Source: Streptomyces sp. DH-12
Lineage (GTDB): Bacteria; Actinomycetota; Actinomycetes; Streptomycetales; Streptomycetaceae
Length of the DNA stretch: 64,000 nt
NCBI RefSeq assembly: GCF_002899455.1
Contig: NZ_PPFB01000001.1
Coordinates: 7,076,501 to 7,140,500, forward strand
Reading direction: 5' to 3'
Shown here: positions 49,152 through 57,116 of the stretch, one piece after another
How positions within the stretch are numbered: the first letter of the stretch is position 1
How the letters are laid out: each line of letters begins with the position of its first letter
Notes under the pieces: generated by a model
Told to the model about the DNA's origin: nothing
What the model saw: the letters and a program-made list of their open reading frames with translations, nothing else
Database searches by the model: none
Made by a program: the position numbers and the translations under genes

Positions 49152-51194
49152 ATGGTCCGAACCAGGCGCTGGCTCCTGCCCCTTCTCCTGGCGGCCGCCC
49201 AACTGGCCTTGTGGTGCGCCGCGGCCCGTACGACGGAACCGGCCCCGGGAGCCGCCGCGTGGATCACCGCTTCCGTCGCCACGGCTGCCTGCGTGCTCGC
49301 GCTCGGACAGCGCAGGCGGGCGCCGCTCGTCGCCCTGGCCGGAACCCTCACGGTGTCCGTCCTGGCCCGACTCGCCCTGCCCCCCGACACGCTGAACCTG
49401 GTCACCGTGGTGGCGGTCCTCGTGGCGCTCTTCTCCGTCACCGCTCTGAGCGACTGGGTCAGGGGACTGAGCGCGACCGCCGTCGCCTGCGCCGTCCAGT
49501 TCCTGCCGAGCGCGGCGGAGCACGGGTTCGGCGGCGCTCTCCTGCCCGACTGGTTCCTCACCGTCGGCTTCTGCTCGGTGGCGGCCGCCCTCGGCGCGGG
49601 CCGACGGCACTGGCGCGGCGAGCGACGGGTGTCGCTGCTGCGACTGGCCCGCGCCGAGCGGGGGAAGAAGCGGGCGGCGGATGCCGAACGGGACCGGCTG
49701 GCCCAGGAGTTGCACGACATCAGCGCACACCACCTCACCTCCGTCGTGGTGTCCGTGGAAGCGGCCCGCCGGCTCGGTGGCAGCAGGCCCGAACTGGTCA
49801 CGGACGCCCTCGCCTTCGCGCGCCGCACCGCTGAGGAGACCCGGTCCGCCCTCGAACGGCTGGTGACCGTCATGCGGGCGGACGACGGGCCGGCCGACCG
49901 GCCGATGACCGCGGCGATCGAGGAACTCGTCGCGGGGTTCGGCAAGGTGGGCCGCCCCATCGCGGTGTCCCTGCCCGCCGATCTCGCCGGCCCCGCGGCC
50001 GAAGCGGCCCACGGCATCGTCCGCGAGGCCCTCACCAATGCCCTGCGCTACGCGCCGGGAGCCCCGGCCGCCGTCCGGATGGAACGGGCCGACGGCGCCT
50101 TGCTGCTGACGGTCGACAACGGCAGGCCCCCCGGCGCCGCGGGCGACCGGCTGGGCATCGGCTCCGGCCGCGGTGTGGCAGGGATGCGGCGGCGCGCCAC
50201 CGACCTGGGCGGGCAACTGACCGCGGGACCCCGGCCCGACGGGGGCTGGCGCGTGCACGCCGTGCTTCCCGAACCGTCCTCCGCCCGCGGTGTGCCCACC
50301 GGCAGACGGCGCGACTTCACCCGCGAGCAGCGGATCGCGGACGCGGCGGTGTTCGGCTTCGTCACCATGGTCTCGGTGGGTGCCGCCCTGGAGGCGGCGG
50401 ACGACTCCCCCCTCGATGCGTCGGTCCGCCTGCTGCTCGCGCTGCTGCTGACCGCGCACGCCCTGCCCCTGCTCGGCCGTCGCCGCGCTCCCTGGGTGAT
50501 GCTCGCGGCGACCTGCGCCACCGCCCTGCTGTGGCCGGCGGCGCTCCGCAGCGGGATGCTGCCGCCGGCCGCCGCGAGCTGTCTGCTCTGGGGCGGGTGC
50601 GCGGAACTGGCCGCCGTCTACGCCGTCGCCGCGTACGGCCGTGTCCTGCGTACCCCGCCGCACGCCGGGTCCCCGCCGACGGGGACGGCGTACCCGCCCC
50701 GTTCCCGGCTGACGTTCCTCGCGGTCCCCGCCGCCGTCCTGTCCCTCGCGAGCGCCGTCATGGCCTCCTTCGCCGCCGACGGCCGGCTCCTCGGGGACCC
50801 CGTCGACCCGTTCGGCGTCGTGTTCCTCCTCGTCCCGCTGCTGTGCGTCCTCGCCGGGGGATGCGCCCTCGTGTGGCTGGCAGGGTGGCTGGTGCACAGG
50901 CGCCGGCGGCGGGAGCTGGACCGCCGGCACGCGGAGCTCTCGGCCCTGCTGTCGAGCACGAAGGACCTGGTCCACGACGAGCGTCGGCGGGTGGCGGACG
51001 GCCTGCGGGAGACGGTGCTCCGGGAGACCGACCGGGTCGTCTCCGCCGCGGAGGCGGGCAGTCTGGACGACGTCGCCGCCGCCACCCGGGCGACCCTGGC
51101 CGCGATGCGCGGTCTCCTGGGAAGCCTCGACGCCGGCAAGGCCCCGCAGGCGCCGCGCCCCGCAGGCACGGCGGCCGGCTCCCCGCGCGTGTAG
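49152..51194 (+). CDS. Two-module NarL-type sensor histidine kinase
   Basis: A protein of 680 residues with two similar halves. Half one: about five hydrophobic helices, the dimerisation helix with phosphorylated histidine in RLAQELHDISAHHLTSVVVS, and a HATPase_c with REALTNALRYAPGAP, VDNGRP and GRGVAGMRRRATDLGG. Half two: more membrane helices (about 390-590) and HDERRRVADGLRETVLRETD with AATRATLAAMRGLLGSL, a degenerate dimerisation helix with no ATPase after it. The ATG has no ribosome binding site but a -10-like TACACT lies seven bases upstream, which suggests a leaderless message. It is followed by its response regulator. Confidence 0.9.
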   Translation: MVRTRRWLLPLLLAAAQLALWCAAARTTEPAPGAAAWITASVATAACVLALGQRRRAPLVALAGTLTVSVLARLALPPDTLNLVTVVAVLVALFSVTALSDWVRGLSATAVACAVQFLPSAAEHGFGGALLPDWFLTVGFCSVAAALGAGRRHWRGERRVSLLRLARAERGKKRAADAERDRLAQELHDISAHHLTSVVVSVEAARRLGGSRPELVTDALAFARRTAEETRSALERLVTVMRADDGPADRPMTAAIEELVAGFGKVGRPIAVSLPADLAGPAAEAAHGIVREALTNALRYAPGAPAAVRMERADGALLLTVDNGRPPGAAGDRLGIGSGRGVAGMRRRATDLGGQLTAGPRPDGGWRVHAVLPEPSSARGVPTGRRRDFTREQRIADAAVFGFVTMVSVGAALEAADDSPLDASVRLLLALLLTAHALPLLGRRRAPWVMLAATCATALLWPAALRSGMLPPAAASCLLWGGCAELAAVYAVAAYGRVLRTPPHAGSPPTGTAYPPRSRLTFLAVPAAVLSLASAVMASFAADGRLLGDPVDPFGVVFLLVPLLCVLAGGCALVWLAGWLVHRRRRRELDRRHAELSALLSSTKDLVHDERRRVADGLRETVLRETDRVVSAAEAGSLDDVAAATRATLAAMRGLLGSLDAGKAPQAPRPAGTAAGSPRV

Positions 51195-51257
51195 GAGAAT
51201 GGACCGCGTGAACGGCCCCTCGCGGGCGAGGGAAGGAGAGATGTCATCAGCATCCGT

Positions 51258-51920
51258 GTGCTGGTCGCGGACGATCAGGCGATGATACGTGCGGGGTTCA
51301 CGGCGATCCTCGCGGCCGAACCCGACATCACCGTGGTCGGCGAGGCGACCGACGGAGGCACGGCCGTCGCCATGGCCGCCGAGCTCCAGCCCGATCTGGT
51401 GCTGATGGACATCCGCATGCCGGGCATGGACGGGCTGACGGCCACCCGTCTGATCACGCGGAACGGCAGCCCCGTCCGGGTCCTCGTGCTCACCACCTTC
51501 GACCTCGACGCCTACGTCTACGACGCCCTGCGGGCCGGGTCCTCCGGCTATCTGCTCAAGGACTCCGACCCGGACGAACTGCTGAACGCCATCCGGGTCG
51601 TCGCCGCCGGCGACGGCGTCCTCGCACCGGCGGTCACGGGACGTCTGATAGCCGCCTTCGCCCAGGGTGCCCCGGTCTCCGCGCGGACCACGGCCGCCGT
51701 GGACAGCCTCACCCCCCGCGAACGGGAGACGCTGACACTGGTCGCCACGGGCCTGACCAACGCGGAGATCGGGGAACGGCTGGGGCTGGCGGTGGGCACG
51801 GTGAAGGTGCATGTGAGCGCCGTGCTCGGCAAGTTGAACCTCAGGGACCGCGTGCAGGCGACGATTTTCGCCTACGAGAGCGGTCTGATCCGCCCGTCGG
51901 GAGCCCTCGCCTCCCCCTGA
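51258..51920 (+). CDS. NarL/LuxR-family response regulator, start uncertain
   Basis: About 220 residues from GTG 51258. The receiver has acidic residues in ADDQ, phosphorylated Asp in LVLMDIRMPGMDG, and Lys in GYLLKDSDPDELL. The LuxR helix-turn-helix is LTPRERETLTLVATGLTNAE then GERLGLAVGTVKVHVSAVLG. The usual N-terminus ISIRVLVADD is present, but in frame with GTC/ATC at 51243-51246 instead of a normal start, while AAGGAG lies just before. An ATG two bases earlier is in another frame. Either a rare start codon or a single-base loss is implied. It is the partner of the kinase upstream. Confidence 0.88.
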   Translation: MLVADDQAMIRAGFTAILAAEPDITVVGEATDGGTAVAMAAELQPDLVLMDIRMPGMDGLTATRLITRNGSPVRVLVLTTFDLDAYVYDALRAGSSGYLLKDSDPDELLNAIRVVAAGDGVLAPAVTGRLIAAFAQGAPVSARTTAAVDSLTPRERETLTLVATGLTNAEIGERLGLAVGTVKVHVSAVLGKLNLRDRVQATIFAYESGLIRPSGALASP

Positions 51921-52054
51921 CGGGCGTCCCGGAGGCGGCCCGCGCCCCTGCCGGGAACCTCCCCGCACGCTCCAGCTCCGGTCAGGGCGCGAACCGGGCT
52001 CCGGGACGGCTCGGGAGCCGGGCGAGCCCGGCGGGTGCGGGGCGCCGGACCGGT

Positions 52055-53116
52055 TCAGGCCGGGACGAGCTCCAGCACGACGACCCGGGACGCGGACGGA
52101 GTCGTCCGGACCGGTACCAGCCCGGCCCGCTCGGAGAGCCGCCCGAACTCGTCGAGGCTGCGTTCCCGTCCGGTCGACAGCGCCATCATGTTGAGGTCCA
52201 TCAGCGGCTCCAGGCCGGGCGTGCCGGCCCGGTCGACGAGGAGCTCCATCACCAGCACCCGCCCACCGGGGCGCAGGGCTTCCCGGCAGTTGCGCAGGAT
52301 GCGGACACAGGAGTCGTCGTCCCAGTCGTGCAGGACGAACTTCAGCAGGTGCACGTCCCCCGGCGGCACCTCCTCGAAGAAGTCGCCGCCGACGAAGTCG
52401 AACCGGTCCGCGACACCCATGGCGTCCGCGGAGGCGCGGGCCTCGGCGGCCACGTGCGGAAGGTCGAGGACCACGCCGGTCAGGCCGGGGTGCCGCTGCA
52501 TGAGGGTCTGGACGAGGTTCCCGCCGGCGCCGCCGACGTCCACGGCGACCCGGGCGTCCGCCAGGTCGATCACGTCGGCCAGCTTGCGGGCCAGACCGCG
52601 GGTCATGGCGGTCATCGCGTTGGTGAAGACCTCGGCCTCCGCCGGTTCGCCGGCGAGCCAGTCGAAGACGGGCGCACCGAGGGTCGCCCCGGTCGGCGGG
52701 ACGCCGGTGCGCACGGCGTCCGCCAACTGCCCCCAGGGCAGCCAGTGGGACCGGGCGCCGCCCCACAGGGCCAGGTCCCGCAGGGAGTCAGGGGCGTCGG
52801 AACGCAGGGTGTCGAGCAGGGGCGTACCGGTGAAGCGCTCACCGTCGGCCGGGACGACCAGGCCGAGGGAGGCACAGGCCCGCAGGAACCGGAAGGCCGC
52901 ATCGGGATCCAGGGACTCCGCCGCGGCCACCTCGGCCGCGGTGGCACCGGTTCCCCGCACATGGTCGGCGATACGCAACTCGGCCGCGGTGCGCACCACT
53001 TGGGTGACCCAGTAACCGGTGATCATCTGAAGCATCCGGCCCGTGACCCCCACGGGGGGTTCGGCGGAACCCGCTGCGACGAAATCGTGCTCGAACAAAG
53101 TCATGTGAACGATCAT
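52055..53116 (-). CDS. SAM-dependent O-methyltransferase (Methyltransf_2 type)
   Basis: A protein of 353 residues. The N-terminal dimerisation domain has MLQMITGYWVTQVVRTAAEL and HVRGTGATAAEVAAAESLDP. The SAM site is VAVDVGGAGGNLVQTLMQRH, LDLPHV follows, and FVLHDWDDDSCVRILRNCRE holds the catalytic histidine. It resembles polyketide or carotenoid-type O-methyltransferases. No biosynthetic gene cluster is nearby, so it may be a stray tailoring gene. The ATG at 53116 (or 53104) has no clear ribosome binding site. Confidence 0.92.
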   Translation of the reverse strand: MIVHMTLFEHDFVAAGSAEPPVGVTGRMLQMITGYWVTQVVRTAAELRIADHVRGTGATAAEVAAAESLDPDAAFRFLRACASLGLVVPADGERFTGTPLLDTLRSDAPDSLRDLALWGGARSHWLPWGQLADAVRTGVPPTGATLGAPVFDWLAGEPAEAEVFTNAMTAMTRGLARKLADVIDLADARVAVDVGGAGGNLVQTLMQRHPGLTGVVLDLPHVAAEARASADAMGVADRFDFVGGDFFEEVPPGDVHLLKFVLHDWDDDSCVRILRNCREALRPGGRVLVMELLVDRAGTPGLEPLMDLNMMALSTGRERSLDEFGRLSERAGLVPVRTTPSASRVVVLELVPA

Positions 53117-54002
53117 GTCGCCCGGCGCGCCCGGCGGCGTCCTCCGCCATGAGGAGTGCCGACTAGGCCGTGGGACATAGACGGGTCCTCCGGAACCAGC
53201 GGCCGACCGCGCCCGGCACGCCGCTGTCGGGGCGTCGCCGGCCAGGGACTTCCACCTGGTGCGGGGCGACGCCCGGAAGGGGAGCCGCGGCCCCTGCCCG
53301 CACGTGGGGCCACGGCGTTCACCGCCGTTCGGCCGCCTCCTCCCGTGGTCATGCCCGGGCCGACGCAGGCGAAGTCGAGCAGGGCCGGGTCGGGTACCGC
53401 CCGAGAACAGGACCGGCCGGCGCCACGCATGCCGCACGGCGGAAGGCTCGCAGGCCGGGGGACGAACAAGGGCCGCGCCGTGCAGCGACGGGGGGAGCGC
53501 TGCTGGCGCGGCCTCGCCACGCGGCAGCGGGGGGCGTCCGCGGCGTGGCGTGGTCCCCGGATACCCGCGATCCCGTCCACCACACCTCCGCGCGTGCGGA
53601 GGAGTCCGGGCCGTCGGGTCGGCCGACAAGACGTGCCGCGTCCGGTCGGCCCCTCGGCTGGCCGACGTCCGCGGGTGGTCGGGCGGGGACGTCCGCGCCG
53701 CCGGACCGGACGGCCGGCGCCGGTCATCGCGCCCCTGCCGTGATCCGGTGCGGTACGCCCCTCTCCGGGGCGGGTGATGCCCCGAGGCCCGCCCACGCCG
53801 CGTCCCTCCGGGCCTCGGCGGCAGGGCTCGGACGGGCCCCGGAGAGGGCGCGGAATATTAGTCGCTTATTAGTCGTCCCGACTCCCTTGACCCTCCCGCC
53901 GGACGGGGGCACTGTTGCTGACTAATCCGCATTAGCGCGTCGAACCTCCTGTCCACCGCCCTGCTAATGCGCATTAGTCACGAGCCGTCCGGAGGATTCA
54001 GC
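53117..54002. other. About 890-bp gene-free interval in front of the LacI cluster
   Basis: All six frames give only shadow-like ORFs without domain motifs. The last 150 bp are AT-richer and contain three LacI-type elements. The rest, about 730 bp, may be decayed coding DNA or an untranslated spacer. Nothing recognisable was found. Confidence 0.5.
53856..53977. promoter_or_regulatory. LacI-family operator array, TAAT-rich dyads
   Basis: Two dyads, CTAATCCGCATTAG (53922-53935, imperfect) and CTAATGCGCATTAG (53964-53977, perfect), follow a direct repeat TATTAGTCG at 53856-53864 and 53867-53875. All share TTAG/CTAA half-sites, with CG-centred dyads as in LacI/GalR operators. The last lies 26 bp before the LacI start. 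They probably control this regulator and the cluster behind it. Confidence 0.8.
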
Positions 54003-55103
54003 ATGGCCGAAAAGGTGCCGTCCCGGCAGCGTCGTGGCCGACCCCGTCAGGCCGAGGTGGCCCGGCTCGCCGGGGTGTCCCAGACGACGGTGTCGCTGGT
54101 GCTCGGCGGCAACAAGCAGGGCATCGCCCTGCACGAGGACACCCGCGCACGGGTGCTGGCCGCCGCACGGGAACTCGGCTACGTGCCCGACCCCGCCGCC
54201 CGCAGGCTCGCCGCGGCCCGCAACAACCTGCTGGGCGTGTTCAGTTTCACCGCGACGTTCCCGACCGCGGTGGAACACTCCTACTATCCGTTCCTGGTCG
54301 GCGTGGAGCAGGAGGCGGCCGCCCAGGGATACGACCTGGTGCTCTTCACCGGCTCCAGTTCCGGCGGCGCCCAGGCGCGCGAGCCGGGAGCCCTGGACCG
54401 GGTGCGGCTCGCGGACGGATGCCTCTTCCTCGGCCGGCACGTCCCCGACGACCAGTTGGGCAAGCTCGTCGCCGACGGCTATCCGGCGGTCCACATCGGC
54501 CGCCGCGACGAGCCTCGGGGACTCGCCTGGGTCGGCGCCGACTACGTCGCCGCGTCCGCCGAGGTCGTCCGTCATCTCATCGAACTCGGCCACGGCCGCG
54601 TCCTGTTCGTCCGCGAGGACGACGACGCCCTGGCCTCCACCGACCGCGAGCGGGGCTTCCGCGCCGGGCTCGCCCGGTACGGCTCCCCGGGCGCCGCCGA
54701 CGACCCGGCCGTCGTGGTGCGCACCTCGCGCCCCGAGGACGACATCACGCCCGAGTGGGTGCGCGCGCGGCTGGACGAAGGCGTCACCGCCTTCGTCACC
54801 GAGGAGACCGACAACGGAGCGGCCTGGCGAGCGCTGCGGGCCGCCGTCACCGAGGCCGGTCTGGACGTGCCCGGCGACCTGTCCCTGGCGCTGCTCGGGT
54901 CCCCGCCCGCCGACCTGGCCACCACCGCACCGTCACCGACCGGCTTCGACGTGCCCCGTGCCGACCTGGGCGCCGCCGCGGTCCGCTTGCTCATCGCCCA
55001 GCTGTCCGGACAGGGGCACGAGGAGCCCCTGGTGGCCTGTGCCTTCCGGCCCGGGCACACCACCGGCCCGCCACCCGGCGGGGCCGGCCGAGGCGCCCGA
55101 TAG
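54003..55103 (+). CDS. LacI/GalR-family transcriptional regulator
   Basis: A protein of 366 residues. The helix-turn-helix is VARLAGVSQTTVSLVLGGNK (about 19-38), and the hinge contains YVPDPAARRLAAARN. The C-terminal periplasmic-binding-like domain follows (LLGVFSFTATFPTAVEHSYY...), with the effector usually a sugar or derivative. The ATG at 54003 follows GGAGG. The upstream TAAT dyads are probably its own operators. It is the first gene of a same-strand run up to 62.4 kb, so it is the likely local regulator of that run. Confidence 0.95.
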   Translation: MAEKVPSRQRRGRPRQAEVARLAGVSQTTVSLVLGGNKQGIALHEDTRARVLAAARELGYVPDPAARRLAAARNNLLGVFSFTATFPTAVEHSYYPFLVGVEQEAAAQGYDLVLFTGSSSGGAQAREPGALDRVRLADGCLFLGRHVPDDQLGKLVADGYPAVHIGRRDEPRGLAWVGADYVAASAEVVRHLIELGHGRVLFVREDDDALASTDRERGFRAGLARYGSPGAADDPAVVVRTSRPEDDITPEWVRARLDEGVTAFVTEETDNGAAWRALRAAVTEAGLDVPGDLSLALLGSPPADLATTAPSPTGFDVPRADLGAAAVRLLIAQLSGQGHEEPLVACAFRPGHTTGPPPGGAGRGAR

Positions 55104-55215
55104 GGCCGGAGGCCGGTGGGCGACGGCCCGCCCCGGTCACCGGCCGGGACCCTCCGCCCGGCACTCCCGCATCACCTACGAGGCGACGTCACCCAGGGCC
55201 GCCCCGCCACGCCGT

Positions 55216-55282
55216 CGACGGACCACCCCGGCCCCGACCGGCCACCCGCCACGACGGACCGTCGCCGCGCCACCGACGGACC
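55216..55282. repeat. Three copies of CGACGGACC upstream of the FAD oxidoreductase
   Basis: The 9-mer occurs at 55216-55224, 55252-55260 and 55274-55282, in the 282-bp gap behind the LacI gene. Spacing is irregular. It may be chance in GC-rich DNA or a cluster of regulator half-sites. Confidence 0.35.
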
Positions 55283-55385
55283 ATCGCGGCTCACCTCGCC
55301 CCCGGACCGTCCCACCGCACCCCGACCACGCCCGTCCCACGGCGTGCCGCCGCACGCCGTTCGTCCCCCGAGGAGCCAGCACCGT

Positions 55386-57014
55386 ATGCCCATCCCCACC
55401 GGCACCCCCACCGACACCGACGTCCTCGTCACGGGCGGCGGCACGGGCGGCGTGGCCGCCGCGCTGGCCGCCTGCCGCGCGGGGCGCACCGTCGTCCTCA
55501 CCGAGGAGACCGACTGGATCGGCGGCCAGCTCACCGCCCAGGCCGTGCCCCCGGACGAGCACCCCTGGGTCGAGCAGTTCGGCGTCACGGCCTCCTACCG
55601 GGCGCTGCGCGAGGGGATCCGCGCGTACTACCGGCAGTGGTACCCGCTGCGCGCCGAGGCTCGGGACCTGCCCCTGCTCAACCCCGGCGCCGGCCGTGTC
55701 AGCAAGCTCTGCCACGAACCGCGCGTGGCGCTGACCGTCCTGGAGTCGATGCTCGCCCCGCACATCGCGGCCGGGCGGCTCACCGTGCTGACCCACACCC
55801 GGCCCGTCGCCGCCGACACCGACGGCGACACCCTGCGCGCCGTCACCGTGGAGGACGTCCGCGACGGCGCCCGGCACACCATCGCCGCTCCCTACGTCCT
55901 CGACGCGACGGAGACCGGTGAACTGCTCGAACTCGCCGGTGTGGAACACGCCCTGGGCGCCGAGGCCCGATCCGAGCACGACGAGCCGCACGCCCCGGAC
56001 ACCGCCGACCCCCTCAATCAGCAGGGCATCACCGTCTGCTTCGCCCTCTCCCACCACCAGGGCGAGGACCACACCATCGACCGTCCGGACGACTACGCCT
56101 TCTGGCGCTCCTACCGGCCCGGCTTCTGGCCGGGCCCGCTCCTGGGCTTCCTCGCCCCCGACCCCCGCTCCCTCGAGCCGGTGCCGCGCACCTTCGAACC
56201 CAACCCCGACACGGACCCCCTCGGCGTCGACGCCGACCAGAGCGCCGACGCCGGTGACAAAGAACTGTGGGGCTTCCGCCGCATCCTGGCCCGCGCGCTG
56301 CACCGCCCCGGCGCCTTCGACTCCGACATCACCCTCGTCAACTGGCCGCTGAACGACTACTGGCTCAAGCCGCTCGTCGGCGCCGGCGAGGACACGTCAC
56401 GCGCCGCCGTGAAGGAGGCCCGACAGCTCTCCCTGTCCGTCCTGTACTGGCTCCAGACCGAGGCGCCCAGGACCGACGGCGGTACCGGCTTCCCCGGCCT
56501 GCGGCTGCGCCCGGACGTCACCGGCACCGCCGACGGGCTCGCCAAGGCGCCCTACGTCCGTGAGTCACGCCGCATCAAGGCCGTCACCACCGTCACCGAA
56601 CACGACGTCGCCATCGACCTCGTCGGCCCCTACGGGGGCACCCGCCACCGTGACTCCGTGGGCGTCGGCGGCTACCGCATCGACCTGCACCCCTCCACCG
56701 GCGGCGACAACTACATCGACATCGGTTCCGTGCCGTTCGAGATCCCCCTCGGCGCCCTGCTGCCCCGCCGGATGCGCAACCTGCTGCCCGCCGGCAAGAA
56801 CATCGGCACCACCCACATCACCAACGGCTGCTACCGCCTCCACCCGGTCGAATGGAACATCGGCGAGGTCGCCGGCGCGCTCGCCGCGCACTGCCTGGAG
56901 GAGGGCGTCCGCCCGCACCAGGTGCAGGAGGAGGACAAGCGGCTGGAGGAGTTCACCCGCGTGCTCGACCGGGCCGGCGTGCAGCGCCACTGGCCCGACG
57001 TCCGCGGCTACTGA
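55386..57014 (+). CDS. FAD-dependent oxidoreductase (FAD_oxidored, xanthan-lyase-associated type)
   Basis: A protein of 542 residues. The dinucleotide motif is VLVTGGGTGGVAAALAACRA near residues 13-32, then EETDWIGGQLTAQAVPPDEH, typical of PF12831-like FAD proteins that are often found next to polysaccharide or sugar-acid catabolic genes. The end contains LLPAGKNIGTTHITNGCYRL and HPVEWNIGEVAGALAAHCLE, the FAD-contact part of the family. Substrate unknown. It is the first metabolic gene behind the LacI regulator and precedes the hydantoinase-like gene by about 100 bp on the same strand. Confidence 0.9.
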   Translation: MPIPTGTPTDTDVLVTGGGTGGVAAALAACRAGRTVVLTEETDWIGGQLTAQAVPPDEHPWVEQFGVTASYRALREGIRAYYRQWYPLRAEARDLPLLNPGAGRVSKLCHEPRVALTVLESMLAPHIAAGRLTVLTHTRPVAADTDGDTLRAVTVEDVRDGARHTIAAPYVLDATETGELLELAGVEHALGAEARSEHDEPHAPDTADPLNQQGITVCFALSHHQGEDHTIDRPDDYAFWRSYRPGFWPGPLLGFLAPDPRSLEPVPRTFEPNPDTDPLGVDADQSADAGDKELWGFRRILARALHRPGAFDSDITLVNWPLNDYWLKPLVGAGEDTSRAAVKEARQLSLSVLYWLQTEAPRTDGGTGFPGLRLRPDVTGTADGLAKAPYVRESRRIKAVTTVTEHDVAIDLVGPYGGTRHRDSVGVGGYRIDLHPSTGGDNYIDIGSVPFEIPLGALLPRRMRNLLPAGKNIGTTHITNGCYRLHPVEWNIGEVAGALAAHCLEEGVRPHQVQEEDKRLEEFTRVLDRAGVQRHWPDVRGY

Positions 57015-57116
57015 CCGCCCGCACCCGCTCGCCGGCCGCCCGTGCGGTACGGCGGCGCGACCGCCCGCCGTACCGCACCGTCCGCCGTGCGCACGAACAC
57101 AAGGAGGTGTTCCCCC

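Noticed and set aside
49149..52766. 1200-codon minus-strand open frame
   Set aside because: It is antisense to the kinase and response regulator, with shadow-like composition.
53117..53850. Small genes in the 0.7-kb interval before the LacI operators
   Set aside because: All candidate frames are Arg/Pro-rich, lack ribosome binding sites and show no motif.
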